Source of the DNA: Streptomyces sp. SCUT-3
GTDB taxonomy: Bacteria > Actinomycetota > Actinomycetes > Streptomycetales > Streptomycetaceae
Assembly: GCF_014083985.1 (NCBI RefSeq)
Contig: NZ_CP046907.1
Coordinates: 4,688,501 to 4,752,500, forward strand
Direction of reading: 5' to 3'
Length of the DNA: 64,000 bases
Below, piece after piece: positions 24,604 through 34,048 of this stretch. The stretch's first letter is position 1. Every line of letters begins with the position of its first letter. Made by a program: the position numbers and the translations under genes. Below the pieces are notes generated by a model. That model had not been told where the DNA came from and did not search any database. It was given only the letters and a program-made list of their open reading frames with translations.

Positions 24604-26619
24604 TCAACGCACCCACAGGGTGACGGTGGTGTCCGCCGGGTGCCGGGAACCGGCCTCGGGGGTCTGGTTGAAGACCTTGTCGCGGCCGAGGGGGAAGTCG
24701 ATCACGCTGACGGAGAAGCCCGCCTTCTCCAGCTCCTTCTTCGCCTTCTCCAGGTCCTTGCCCTCGACGTCGGGGACCTCGAAGGTCTCCTGCCCCTTGG
24801 AGAGGGTCAGCTCCACGGCCGTGCCCTCGGCGACCGTGCTGTCGGCCCGCACGGACTGCTCGGCGACGTCGCCCTCGCGGACCTCGTCGGAGAAGACCCC
24901 CTCCGGCGCGGTCCGGGCCTTCAGGCCGGCGTCGGCCAGCTTCTTGCGGGCCTTGCCCGGGGAGAGGCCGACCAGGTCGGGGACGCGCACCGCGGCGCCC
25001 TTGCTGACGACGAAGGACACGGCGGTGTCCGGGGCGACGCGGCGCCCGACCGCGGGATCGGTGGAGACCACGTCGCCCCGGTCCACGACGTCGCTGAACG
25101 CGTGCTCGGTCGTGCCCGCGCCCAGGCCCGCCCGCTCCACCGCCGCCCTCGCGTCGGCCGGGCTCATCCCCGCCACGTCCGGCACGGCGATGCGCTCCGG
25201 CCCCTTGGACACGACCACGGAGACGGTGCCGTTGCCGCGGATCCTGCTGCCCGGCGCAGGGTCGGTGGAGACCACCTTCCCCTCCTCCACCGTCTCGTGG
25301 AACGCGGCGCTGTACTCCGCGTCCAGGCCGGCGTCCGCGATCCGCCTCTCCGCCTCGGCCCGGCTCAGCCCGAGCAGGGCGGGCGTCCTGGTGAACTGCC
25401 CCTCGCCGACGTACCAGACGCCGGCGCCGGCGCCGAGCACCAGCAGCAGGGCGACCAGGGCCGCCCACGGCCTGCGGCGGACGGCGCGGCCGACCGCGCC
25501 GCCCGGCGCGGGGACGGGCACGCGGCCGCCGTCGTCGGACGGGTCGACCGGCCGGATCCGCATCCGGGCGGTCCGCTCGGTCCCGTCGCCCGGGGACTCC
25601 CGGACGGTGTCGCTTCCGACGGCCGCGGCCAGGGGGACCGTGCTGTGGACGGAGGGGAGCACGGTGGTGCGCTCCTCGCCGCTGCCGCTGCCGCCGTTGC
25701 TGCTGCCGCTTTCGCCGTCTCCGGAGCCGGAGGAGGCGTGCTGCTGCGGTGGCACGGCGTCCAGCTGCTCGTCGGTCAGGCCGCGGCGGGCCTCCTGGAG
25801 CAGCGCGAGCAGCTCGACCGCGTCGGCGGGGCGCTGCCGCGGGTCGCGGGCCGTGGCCCGGGCGACCAGGGCGTCCAGCTCCCCGGCGACGCCGGGCGCC
25901 AGCAGGGAGGGCGCGGGGACGTCGTGCTCGAGGTGCTGCCGGACGATCTGCGCCGGGGTGCTGCCGGTGTACGGCTTGGAGCCGGTCAGCATCTCGTACA
26001 GCAGCACCCCGCAGGAGTACACGTCGGAGCGGTGGCCGGTGACGCCGTGCTCGATCTGCTCCGGCGCCATGTAGGAGAGGGTGCCCAGCACGGAGCCGGA
26101 GGTCGTGGAGGTGTGGCTGCCGACGGAGCGGACCAGGCCGAAGTCTGCGACCTTGACCCGCCCGTCGTCGCCGATCAGGACGTTCTCCGGCTTCACGTCC
26201 CGGTGCAGCAGATCCGCGCGGTGGGCCGAGCCCAGTGCCGCCAGGACCGGCTCCAGGATGTCGAGCGCGGCGCGCGGGTGCAGGGCGCCGCGCTCGCGCA
26301 GCAGGTCGCGCAGGGTGCAGCCGGCCACGTACTCCATGGCCAGGAAGACGTAGGAGCCGTCGACCCCCTGGTCGAACACCCCCACCACGTTGGGGTGGTC
26401 CAGGCGGGCGACGGCCTTGGCCTCCAGGATGAACCGGTCCACGAAGGCCGCGTCGGCGGCCAGGGCCGGGTGCATCACTTTCAGTGCCAGCACGCGGTCC
26501 AGGCGGGTGTCCACGGCCCGGTAGACCGTGGCCATGCCGCCGACCGCTATGCGGGCCTGCACCCGGTAGCGGTCCTCGAGCAGCCGACCGACGAGCGGGT
26601 CCTGAAGGGTCGCGTCCAC
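24604..26619 (-). CDS. pkaF: Serine/threonine kinase with four PASTA domains, PkaF/PknB type
   Basis: 671 residues. Kinase domain (1-~285): AVGGMATVYRA glycine loop, ALKVMHP with Lys47, HRDVKPENVLI catalytic loop, DFGLVRSVG. A juxtamembrane region rich in Ser/Gly leads to one membrane helix (~residues 385-405, AALVALLLVLGAGAGVWYV), then four extracellular PASTA repeats ending at the C-terminus, each with a VPDxxGxxxxxA opening. PASTA domains sense muropeptides or lipid II and the kinase tunes growth and division. The start is GTG 26619 with a leaderless -10. The Rv2175c-like protein at 30920 is a candidate substrate class by mycobacterial precedent. Confidence 0.95.
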   Translation of the reverse strand: MDATLQDPLVGRLLEDRYRVQARIAVGGMATVYRAVDTRLDRVLALKVMHPALAADAAFVDRFILEAKAVARLDHPNVVGVFDQGVDGSYVFLAMEYVAGCTLRDLLRERGALHPRAALDILEPVLAALGSAHRADLLHRDVKPENVLIGDDGRVKVADFGLVRSVGSHTSTTSGSVLGTLSYMAPEQIEHGVTGHRSDVYSCGVLLYEMLTGSKPYTGSTPAQIVRQHLEHDVPAPSLLAPGVAGELDALVARATARDPRQRPADAVELLALLQEARRGLTDEQLDAVPPQQHASSGSGDGESGSSNGGSGSGEERTTVLPSVHSTVPLAAAVGSDTVRESPGDGTERTARMRIRPVDPSDDGGRVPVPAPGGAVGRAVRRRPWAALVALLLVLGAGAGVWYVGEGQFTRTPALLGLSRAEAERRIADAGLDAEYSAAFHETVEEGKVVSTDPAPGSRIRGNGTVSVVVSKGPERIAVPDVAGMSPADARAAVERAGLGAGTTEHAFSDVVDRGDVVSTDPAVGRRVAPDTAVSFVVSKGAAVRVPDLVGLSPGKARKKLADAGLKARTAPEGVFSDEVREGDVAEQSVRADSTVAEGTAVELTLSKGQETFEVPDVEGKDLEKAKKELEKAGFSVSVIDFPLGRDKVFNQTPEAGSRHPADTTVTLWVR

Positions 26620-26631
26620 GGGCAGATTCTA
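26619..26631 (-). promoter_or_regulatory. Candidate -10 element for leaderless pkaF mRNA
   Basis: On the minus strand TAGAAT (26631-26626) is followed by CTGCCC and GTG at 26619; no ribosome-binding site is present. Confidence 0.55.
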
Positions 26632-26716
26632 CGGTCGGCCGCCACTCCGCCCGCCCCCACGCGCCCGCACCGTGACGGGCCCGTGCGGTTCCGCGGCGAA
26701 ACCGTGACCGGGAACG

Positions 26717-26756
26717 GCCTGGCCCGGCCGGGGGCTGCCTGGCCCGGCCGGGGGCT
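26717..26756. repeat. Perfect 20-bp direct repeat x 2
   Basis: GCCTGGCCCGGCCGGGGGCT is present twice in tandem (26717-26736 and 26737-26756) in the gap between pkaF and the end of thiG. Each copy contains a short inverted repeat (GGCCCGGCCGGG), which may fold at the end of the thi operon. Confidence 0.75.
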
Positions 26757-26790
26757 GCCCGGGGACGAAGCTCCCGGCGGCCGCTCCCGG

Positions 26791-27618
<828 letters not shown>

Positions 27619-27864
27619 TCAGCCTCCTTGGACGGCGGTGACGATCTCGACGCGGTCGCCGTCGCCGAGAGTGGTGGACGGCCACTGCCCGCGCGGGACC
27701 ACCGTCTCGTTCACCGCGGCGGCCACCCCGGAGGCGGCCCGGGTCAGGGACGCCACCACGTGGTCGAGCGCGGTGCCGGCGGGGAACCGGCGCGGTGCGC
27801 CGTTGACGCTGATGCCCACAGAGCCGGAAGCGGCGTCCGGGGAGGGGCCGGGGAGGGTGTTCAA
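27619..27864 (-). CDS. thiS: Sulfur carrier protein ThiS
   Basis: 81 residues if read from TTG 27864, which overlaps the thiO stop (TTGA). An internal GTG at 27819 would give 66 residues, the usual ThiS length, beginning VGISVNGAPRRF. The C-terminal VQGG ends in the Gly-Gly that is adenylated and thiocarboxylated to carry sulfur for thiazole synthesis. Beta-grasp core: VVPRGQWPSTTLGDGDRVEI. Either start is plausible; neither has a strong ribosome-binding site, in keeping with translational coupling. Confidence 0.9.
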   Translation of the reverse strand: MNTLPGPSPDAASGSVGISVNGAPRRFPAGTALDHVVASLTRAASGVAAAVNETVVPRGQWPSTTLGDGDRVEIVTAVQGG

Positions 27865-29069
27865 CGGGACGGGACCCCTTCCGTGAGGGTGTGCGGTTCT
27901 TCCGGGCGGGCGCCCGGGGCGCGGGAGAAGCGGGCGGGGGAGAAGGGCAGGGCCTGCTCCGGGTCCCCGCCGGTGACGATCTCCGCCATCAGGTCGCCGG
28001 TGACCGGGGTCAGCAGGATCCCGTTGCGGTGGTGGCCGGTGGCCGCCAGCAGGCCGGGCAGCGCGGTGCGCCCCAGCAGCGGCGCGTTGTCGGGGGAGCC
28101 GGGCCGCAGACCGGCCAGCGCCTCCGTCAGGGGCAGTTCGGTGATGCCGGGGACCAGTTCGTGGGCGTCCCGCAGCAGTTCGTACACCCCGCCGGCGGTC
28201 ACCGCGGTGTCGTGGCCGGTCTCCTCGGTGGTCGCCCCGACCACCAGTTCACCGTCCTCGCGCGGCACCAGGTAGACGTGGCCGCCGCGCACCACCGCCC
28301 GCACCGTGCGGGACAGGAAGGGGGCGAAGGGCGCGGGAACCCGCAGGCGCAGCACCTGGCCCTTGACCGGGCGCACCGGCGGCAGCGCCTCCTCGGGCAC
28401 GCCCTCCAGCAGGCCGCTGCGGCACCCGGCGGCCAGGACCACCTGGTCGGCCGGGACGGCGGAGCCGTCCGCCAGCACCACGCCCGCGGCCCGGTCCGCC
28501 ACGACCGACAGCCGTCCGGCCGGCTGCCGCAGGAAGTCCACGCCGGCCCGTTCGCAGGCCCGCAGCAGGGCCGCGGCCAGCCTGCGCGGGTCGACCTGGT
28601 GGTCGCCCTCGACCCGCAGCCCGCCGCGCACGCCCGGCGCCAGCATCGGCTCCAGGCGCCGGCACTCACGCCCCGTCAGCCAGACCGACTCCAGCCCCAG
28701 AGCGCTCTGGAAGGCGTGCAGTTCGCGCAGTTCGGCCCGGTCGTCGGCGTCCAGGGCCACGGCCAGCGTGCCGCAGGCGCGGTAGCCGGTGGACAGCCCC
28801 GAGGCGTCCTCCAGCTCCTCCGTGAACGACGGGTACCGCCGCGCCGAGGCCAGGTTGAGCCCCAGCAGCGTCTGCTCGCCGTACTGCAGCTCGGTGACCG
28901 CGGCGAGCATCCCCGCCGCGACGTGCGCCGCGCCCCGCCCCGGCTCGGGGTCCGCCACCGTCACCGACAGGCCGCGCTGCGCGCAGCGCCAGGCGGTGAC
29001 CAGGCCGACGACGCCGCCGCCGACCACGAGGACGTCCCGGCCGCGGCGGGCCCGGGGTTTCGTGTGCAC
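27861..29069 (-). CDS. thiO: Glycine oxidase ThiO
   Basis: 402 residues of the DAO family. VLVVGGGVVGLVTAWRCAQR is the FAD dinucleotide fold, GAAHVAAGMLA the second FAD motif, and GLRPGSPDNAPLLG with ATGHHRNGILLTP the C-terminal FAD site. It oxidises glycine to dehydroglycine for ThiG. It is the first gene after the TPP riboswitch, whose 3' end lies ~12 bases upstream of the start, so translation initiation is likely the controlled step. Confidence 0.94.
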   Translation of the reverse strand: MHTKPRARRGRDVLVVGGGVVGLVTAWRCAQRGLSVTVADPEPGRGAAHVAAGMLAAVTELQYGEQTLLGLNLASARRYPSFTEELEDASGLSTGYRACGTLAVALDADDRAELRELHAFQSALGLESVWLTGRECRRLEPMLAPGVRGGLRVEGDHQVDPRRLAAALLRACERAGVDFLRQPAGRLSVVADRAAGVVLADGSAVPADQVVLAAGCRSGLLEGVPEEALPPVRPVKGQVLRLRVPAPFAPFLSRTVRAVVRGGHVYLVPREDGELVVGATTEETGHDTAVTAGGVYELLRDAHELVPGITELPLTEALAGLRPGSPDNAPLLGRTALPGLLAATGHHRNGILLTPVTGDLMAEIVTGGDPEQALPFSPARFSRAPGARPEEPHTLTEGVPSR

Positions 29070-29080
29070 GCTCTTCCCAC

Positions 29081-29171
29081 CTCTCCCTTCGCCGGCATGA
29101 CCCGGATCAGGTTCACAACGGTCGGGGGCCGGCCAGCCCCCCTCTCAGCCCGGTGCGTCCGGGCTCCCGCG
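29081..29171 (-). promoter_or_regulatory. TPP riboswitch (THI element)
   Basis: On the minus strand the conserved blocks appear in order: GGGCTGAGAGG, then GACCGTTGTGAACCTGATC and CGGGTCATGCCGGCGAAGGGA, with a variable P3 hairpin rich in G and C between them. The closing element is directly followed by the thiO start region. Binding of thiamine pyrophosphate should shut off thiO-thiS-thiG. TATTAG at 29197-29192 is a possible -10 upstream. Confidence 0.95.
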
Positions 29172-29230
29172 AGTGCGTTGGTGCCACCACCCTAATATCC
29201 GGGTGACACCGGCAGGAAGGACCACCCCCC

Positions 29231-29578
29231 GTGGCCGCATCGCTCGACGGACGCCTCTTCGCCCCCGTGGCCGACCCGGAGGGGGGCGAGGTGGGCACCT
29301 CCACCCGCTTCCGCTACCACGAGCAGGACGGCCGGATCCGGGCCGACTACGACGGCGGCGACATCGAACGCGGCCACCTCCTCGGCACCCGCGACGGCGA
29401 CCGCCTCGACTTCAGGTACGTGCAACTGCGCCGCGACGGCCGGACCTCCACCGGCCACTGCGTCTCGCGCGTCGTGGAACTGCCCGACGGCAGGCTGCGG
29501 TTGGAGGAGACCTGGGAGTGGGAGTCCCAGGAGGGCCGGGGCACCTCGGTGGTCGAGGAACTCCCCGCGCAGCGGTAG
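29231..29578 (+). CDS. Small hypothetical protein, beta-rich
   Basis: 115 residues from GTG 29231 (AGGAAGG 9 bases upstream). Alternating hydrophobic and charged residues (TRFRYHEQDGRIRADYDGG, LDFRYVQLRRDG, LPDGRLRLEETWEW) suggest an up-and-down beta barrel of lipocalin-like size. No signal peptide or catalytic motif is visible. It is divergent from the thi operon and precedes a FAD reductase by 68 bases. Function unknown to me. Confidence 0.75.
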   Translation: MAASLDGRLFAPVADPEGGEVGTSTRFRYHEQDGRIRADYDGGDIERGHLLGTRDGDRLDFRYVQLRRDGRTSTGHCVSRVVELPDGRLRLEETWEWESQEGRGTSVVEELPAQR

Positions 29579-29633
29579 TCCCCGCGCCCGGCCCCTCGCG
29601 GCCGTCCCGCTCCGGCGGTCCGGTGCCAGGGCC

Positions 29634-29647
29634 TACCCTGGCCCGCG
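29634..29647 (+). promoter_or_regulatory. Candidate -10 element, leaderless spacing
   Basis: TACCCT at 29634-29639 is 7 bases before GTG 29647 without a Shine-Dalgarno sequence. Confidence 0.4.
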
Positions 29648-30849
29648 TGACGGAACAGCAGCGGATTCTTGTGGTCGGGGCGGGCATGGCCGGGGTGCGG
29701 ACCGCGGTCGGCCTGCGGGAGCGGGGCTGGCGGGGCCGGATCAGCCTGCTCGGCGCGGAGACCCACCGGCCCTACGACAGACCCCCGTTGTCGAAGGCCC
29801 TGCTGCTCGGCACGGCCGACGGCTCCGCCTTCGACGTCGACTTCGAGGGCCTGGGCATCGAGCTGCTGCTCGGCCGGCACGCCGTCGCGCTGCGCCCGGC
29901 CGAGCGCGTGGTGGTCACCGCGGAGGGCCCCGAGCCCTACGACCGCCTGGTGCTGGCCACCGGCGCCGAGCCGGTCACCCTGCCGGGCACCGAGGGGCTG
30001 CCGGACGTCCACCTGCTGCGCACCCTGGACGACGCGGCCGCCCTGCGCCCGGTGCTGGAGCAGCGGCGGGACGTCGTCGTGGTCGGGGCGGGCTGGATCG
30101 GCGCGGAGTTCGCCACCGCGGCCCGCGAGGCCGGCTGCGCCGTGACGGTCGTAGAGGCGGCCGACCGGCCGCTCGCCGGTGCCCTGCCCGCCGAGGTGGC
30201 CGCCCGCACGGCCGCCTGGTACGAGGAGGCCGGGGTGCGGCTGCTCACCGGCGCCGCCGTGGCCTCGGTCGCGCCCGGCGAGGTGGTGCTGGCCGACGGC
30301 ACGGGGCTGACCGCGGGGGCGGTCGTCGTCGGCATCGGGGCCCGCCCGGCCACCGGCTGGCTGGCCGGCTCCGGGGTGGAGCTCGGCCCGGACCGCGAGG
30401 TGCTGGCCGACGACCGGCTGCGCACCTCGGTCCCCGGCGTGTGGGCGGTGGGCGACTGCGCGTCCTTCCCCTCGGCCCGCTACGGCACCCGGCTGCTGGT
30501 CCACCACTGGGACAACGCGATGCAGGGGCCGGCGACCGCGGCCGCCAACGTCCTCGGCGGGGACGAGGTCTACGACCCGGTGCCGTACTTCTGGTCCGAG
30601 CAGTTCGGCCGCTTCGTGCAGTACGCCGGCCACCACGCCCCCGGTGACGCGGCCGTGCACCGCGGTGACCCGGACGGCGCAGCGTGGTCGGTGTGCTGGC
30701 TGAGGGCCGACGGGACGCTGTCGGGACTGCTCGCGGTCGACCGCCCGCGCGACCTCGTGCAGGGCCGCAGGCTGATGGAACGCGGTGCGGCGCTGGACCC
30801 GGAGCGGGCGGCCGACCCCTCCGTCCAGCTCAAGAACGCGGCGCTGTGA
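29647..30849 (+). CDS. NAD(P)/FAD-dependent oxidoreductase, ferredoxin-reductase type
   Basis: 400 residues. FAD fold ILVVGAGMAGVRTA; YDRPPLSKALL and LVLATGAEPV; NAD fold VVVVGAGWIGAEFATAAREA; VWAVGDCASFPS (FAD-binding Asp); and HHWDNAMQGPATAAAN, typical of rhodocoxin/putidaredoxin reductase-like enzymes that feed ferredoxins of P450s or dioxygenases. No ferredoxin is adjacent; the [2Fe-2S] Bfd at 22 kb is a distant candidate only. Physiological partner unknown. Confidence 0.9.
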   Translation: MTEQQRILVVGAGMAGVRTAVGLRERGWRGRISLLGAETHRPYDRPPLSKALLLGTADGSAFDVDFEGLGIELLLGRHAVALRPAERVVVTAEGPEPYDRLVLATGAEPVTLPGTEGLPDVHLLRTLDDAAALRPVLEQRRDVVVVGAGWIGAEFATAAREAGCAVTVVEAADRPLAGALPAEVAARTAAWYEEAGVRLLTGAAVASVAPGEVVLADGTGLTAGAVVVGIGARPATGWLAGSGVELGPDREVLADDRLRTSVPGVWAVGDCASFPSARYGTRLLVHHWDNAMQGPATAAANVLGGDEVYDPVPYFWSEQFGRFVQYAGHHAPGDAAVHRGDPDGAAWSVCWLRADGTLSGLLAVDRPRDLVQGRRLMERGAALDPERAADPSVQLKNAAL

Positions 30850-30919
30850 CGGCGCGCCCGGGCGAATCCGGGGCCGCGCCCGGTGTCCGGCGGGTGGCGG
30901 GGGATGGCAGGCTTGTCCT

Positions 30920-31285
30920 GTGACCGAGATCGACACCAGAATCGACGCCCTCGTACCCTCCTGGCTCTACCTCCCCGACGTCGCCGAACAGCTCGGCGTG
31001 GAGATCACCCGGGTCCGGCCCCTCATCAAGGAGGGCCAGCTCATCGCGGTGCGGCGCGGCGAGAACCGCAGCCTGCAGGTGCCCGCCCTGTTCATCAAGG
31101 ACGGCAGGATCGTCAAGGGGCTCCCCGGGACGCTGACCCTCCTCAAGGACGACGGGTTCACCGACGAGGAGGCCCTGGAGTGGCTCTTCACCCCGGACCC
31201 GAGCCTGCCCGGCACCCCGGCCCAGGCGCTCTACGAGAACCGCGGGACCGAGGTCAAGCGCCGCGCCCAGGCGCTCGCCCTGTAG
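30920..31285 (+). CDS. Rv2175c-like winged DNA-binding protein
   Basis: 121 residues from GTG 30920. WLYLPDVAEQLGVEITRVRPLIKEGQLIAVRRG is the helix-turn-helix/wing of the Rv2175c family, followed by LPGTLTLLKDDGFTDEEALEWLF. In Mycobacterium tuberculosis Rv2175c binds DNA and is phosphorylated by PknL. Here the PASTA kinase pkaF is a few genes away, so regulation by phosphorylation is plausible. There is no clear ribosome-binding site; CAGGCT six bases before the GTG could be a leaderless -10. Confidence 0.88.
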   Translation: MTEIDTRIDALVPSWLYLPDVAEQLGVEITRVRPLIKEGQLIAVRRGENRSLQVPALFIKDGRIVKGLPGTLTLLKDDGFTDEEALEWLFTPDPSLPGTPAQALYENRGTEVKRRAQALAL

Positions 31286-31353
31286 GGTCGCGCAGCAGCC
31301 GCTAGACCGTCCGCGGCCCTCCGGGGCCGCGGCCACCCGGGGGGAGTACCGCC

Positions 31354-32004
31354 GTGTCCGAACCGCGCGCCGCACTGGGCGGAGCACGCCTGTACCTGTG
31401 CACCGACGCCCGCCGGCGGCAGGGGGACCTGCCGCAGTTCCTCGACGCGGTGCTCGCCGCCGGGGTCGACGTCGTGCAGCTGCGCGACAAGGGCATGGAG
31501 GCCGCCGAGGAGCTGGAGCACCTGGCGGTCTTCAAGGACGCCTGCCGCCGGCACGGCAGGCTCCTGGCGGTCAACGACCGCGCCGACGTCGCGCACGCGG
31601 CCGGCGCGGACGTACTGCACCTGGGGCAGGGCGACCTGCCGGTGCCGGCGGCCCGCGCGATCCTCGGCGACCGCGTCGTGATCGGCCGCTCCACCCACGC
31701 GGAGACGGAGGCGGCCGCGGCCGCCTCCCAGCCCGGCGCGGACTACTTCTGCACCGGCCCGGTGTGGCCCACCCCGACCAAGCCGGGCCGGCACGCCCCC
31801 GGCCTGCCCCTGGTGGAGTACGCCGCCTCGCTGGGCACCGCCCGGCCCTGGTTCGCCATCGGCGGGATCGACTCCTCCAACCTCGAGCAGGTCCTGGACG
31901 CCGGGGCCCGCCGGGTCGTCGTGGTCCGCGCGATCACCGAGGCCGACGACCCGGGAGCGGCCGCGGCCGAGCTGGCCGGGCGGGTGCGCGAACGCCCGCT
32001 GTAG
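31354..32004 (+). CDS. thiE: Thiamine-phosphate synthase ThiE
   Basis: 216 residues, TIM barrel. [11 protein letters not shown] (pyrimidine pyrophosphate), [46 protein letters not shown] (catalytic loop) and [10 protein letters not shown]. It condenses the hydroxymethylpyrimidine diphosphate and thiazole phosphate units into thiamine phosphate. It is 2.3 kb from the riboswitch-controlled thi operon on the opposite strand and has no THI element of its own; GGGGGGAG precedes GTG 31354. Confidence 0.95.
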   Translation: MSEPRAALGGARLYLCTDARRRQGDLPQFLDAVLAAGVDVVQLRDKGMEAAEELEHLAVFKDACRRHGRLLAVNDRADVAHAAGADVLHLGQGDLPVPAARAILGDRVVIGRSTHAETEAAAAASQPGADYFCTGPVWPTPTKPGRHAPGLPLVEYAASLGTARPWFAIGGIDSSNLEQVLDAGARRVVVVRAITEADDPGAAAAELAGRVRERPL

Positions 32005-32089
32005 CGCCGGGGCGTTCCGAGGGGCGGACAAGGAACCGGCGAAAGGGGCATAAGACCCCGTTCTTTCGTGGTCGGGGAGGCTTCCTGGC

Positions 32090-32102
32090 TAGCTTTGGCG
32101 CA
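32090..32102 (+). promoter_or_regulatory. Candidate -10 element for leaderless metF mRNA
   Basis: TAGCTT at 32090-32095 is followed by TGGCGC and ATG 32102. The preceding 40 bases contain a T-rich stretch (TTCTTTCGTGG), rare in this genome. Confidence 0.5.
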
Positions 32103-33022
32103 TGGCCCTTGGAACCTCCTCCGTCCGTACCGACCGCGCGGTAACCATCCGTGAGCTGCTCGCTTCCGGGGAGCGCTCCTACTCCTTCGAGTTCTTCCCG
32201 GCCAAGACCGAGCAGGGCGAGCGCACCCTGTGGGAGGCGATCCGCCGCATCGAGGCGGTGGGGCCGACCTTCGTCTCGGTCACCTACGGGGCCGGGGGCT
32301 CCTCCCGCGACCGCACCGTGCGCGCCACCGAGCGCATCGCCACCGAGACCACGCTCACGCCGGTCGCGCACCTGACGGCGGTCGACCACTCGGTGGCCGA
32401 GCTGCGCAACATCGTCGGCCAGTACGCCGACGCCGGGATCCGCAACATGCTGGCCCTGCGCGGCGACCCGCCGGGCAACCCGCAGGGCGAGTGGGTGCAG
32501 CACCCGCAGGGACTGCGCTACGCCGCCGAGCTCGTGCGGCTGATCAAGGAGTCCGGCGACTTCTGCGTGGGTGTCGCCGCGTTCCCCGAGAAGCACCCGC
32601 GCTCGGCCGACTGGGACAGCGACATCAAGCACTTCGTCGCCAAGTGCCGCGAGGGCGCCGACTACGCGGTCACCCAGATGTTCTTCCACGTCGAGGACTA
32701 CCTGCGGCTGCGCGACCGGGTGCAGGCGGCCGGCTGCGACACCCCGATCATCCCGGAGATCATGCCGGTCACCAACGTGCGCCAGATCGAGCGCTTCGCG
32801 CAGCTGAGCAACGCCGACTTCCCCGCGGCGCTGGCGGACCGCCTCAACGCGGTCCGCGACGACCCGGCCGCGGTCCGGGCGATCGGTGTGGAATACGCCA
32901 CACGGATGTCGGCCGAGCTTCTCGAGCAGGGAGCTCCCGGACTCCACTTCATCACCCTCAACCACTCGCCTGCCACACTGGAGATCTACCAGAATCTGGG
33001 ACTGCACCAGAGGACGACGTAG
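32102..33022 (+). CDS. metF: Methylenetetrahydrofolate reductase
   Basis: 306 residues, FAD TIM barrel. [17 protein letters not shown] holds the catalytic Glu region, [46 protein letters not shown] and [15 protein letters not shown] are characteristic. It reduces 5,10-methylene- to 5-methyl-tetrahydrofolate for methionine synthesis. Initiation appears leaderless. The next gene starts 45 bases later with its own ribosome-binding site. Confidence 0.96.
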   Translation: MALGTSSVRTDRAVTIRELLASGERSYSFEFFPAKTEQGERTLWEAIRRIEAVGPTFVSVTYGAGGSSRDRTVRATERIATETTLTPVAHLTAVDHSVAELRNIVGQYADAGIRNMLALRGDPPGNPQGEWVQHPQGLRYAAELVRLIKESGDFCVGVAAFPEKHPRSADWDSDIKHFVAKCREGADYAVTQMFFHVEDYLRLRDRVQAAGCDTPIIPEIMPVTNVRQIERFAQLSNADFPAALADRLNAVRDDPAAVRAIGVEYATRMSAELLEQGAPGLHFITLNHSPATLEIYQNLGLHQRTT

Positions 33023-33067
33023 TGGCCGGGGAGTCGGGCGGCCCCTGAGGACGAGGGAAGTGCACAC

Positions 33068-34048
33068 ATGGGGTACACGGTGCTCTACATCGCGTTCGGA
33101 GTGGTCGCGCTGTGGCTCCTCGGAGAGGTCCTCCTGCAGTACAAGGCCCGGCTGCGCTGGCGGGTGCTGGCCTTCGCCGGGTTCATGGGCGTGGTCACCG
33201 GGGTCGCCGCCCACTCGGTGGTCGTGATCTGCCTGGGCGCCGTGGCCTTCGGCACCGGGCAGACCTTCGTCACCCTGTCCTACCGCAAGGGGTTCTCGTC
33301 CGGATGGGCGCTCGGCGGCCGCCCCGGCACCAGCCGCCGCCGCCGGACGGAGGCGGCCCGTACCGAGCCCACCCTCGAGGTCTCCGGCATCGAGGAGGCC
33401 CCCGCCGCCCCGGCGCACGACACCGGCCATGACGCCCACGAGGCCTACGACACCGGCCACGACGCCCACGACGCCGGCCGCGGGGCGGAGCGGTGGGCCT
33501 CACCGGTGGACGGGGACCCGTACGGCGGGGACGGCCCCGGGACGGCCTACGTGCCGCAGCCGATGGACGACGACACCGGCGGCTACGCGGCCTACCGTCC
33601 GGCCGCGGCCGAACCGCAGTACCCCGGCGGCCCCTACGCCGGCACGCCCGCGTACCCCGCCTCCTACGACGAGCCGCAGCACGGCCGCCCCCAGGAGCCC
33701 GACTCCTACGGCTTCCCCGGCCCCGGCGGGGCCCCGGACGCCGGAGCCCCGCAGACCGGCGGGCAGGAGTACGGGCAGTCCTACGGCCAGGAGTACGGGC
33801 AGGACTACACCCAGGACTACGGCCGGCAGTACGAGCAGCAGCAGTACGGGCAGTACTACGACTACGGCCAGTACCCCGCGGCGCAGCAGCCCCAGCAGCC
33901 CCAGCAGCCCCAGCAGTTCGAGGACCCGTACTACGACACCCCGGCCGGCGGGGTGTGGGTGCCGCAGCAGCGCGAGGGCGAGCCCGGCGCCGCCCCGGTC
34001 CCCGAGCCGGGGCCCCACCCCGGCGGCTACGACCAGTACCGCTACTGA
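33068..34048 (+). CDS. Membrane protein with Gln/Tyr-rich low-complexity tail
   Basis: 326 residues. Two to three membrane helices in residues 3-70 (VLYIAFGVVALWLLGEVLL, FAGFMGVVTGVAAHSVVVI, CLGAVAFGTGQ) are followed by a long cytoplasmic or outer tail without predicted globular fold. The tail has His/Asp repeats (YDTGHDAHEA type), then YGQ/EYGQDYTQDYG repeats and four QQP units, ending in QYRY. Such prion-like sequence in a core gene is unusual. No enzymatic motif. ATG 33068 has GAGGGAAG upstream. Its stop overlaps the convergent next gene by 7 bases. Function unknown. Confidence 0.82.
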   Translation: MGYTVLYIAFGVVALWLLGEVLLQYKARLRWRVLAFAGFMGVVTGVAAHSVVVICLGAVAFGTGQTFVTLSYRKGFSSGWALGGRPGTSRRRRTEAARTEPTLEVSGIEEAPAAPAHDTGHDAHEAYDTGHDAHDAGRGAERWASPVDGDPYGGDGPGTAYVPQPMDDDTGGYAAYRPAAAEPQYPGGPYAGTPAYPASYDEPQHGRPQEPDSYGFPGPGGAPDAGAPQTGGQEYGQSYGQEYGQDYTQDYGRQYEQQQYGQYYDYGQYPAAQQPQQPQQPQQFEDPYYDTPAGGVWVPQQREGEPGAAPVPEPGPHPGGYDQYRY

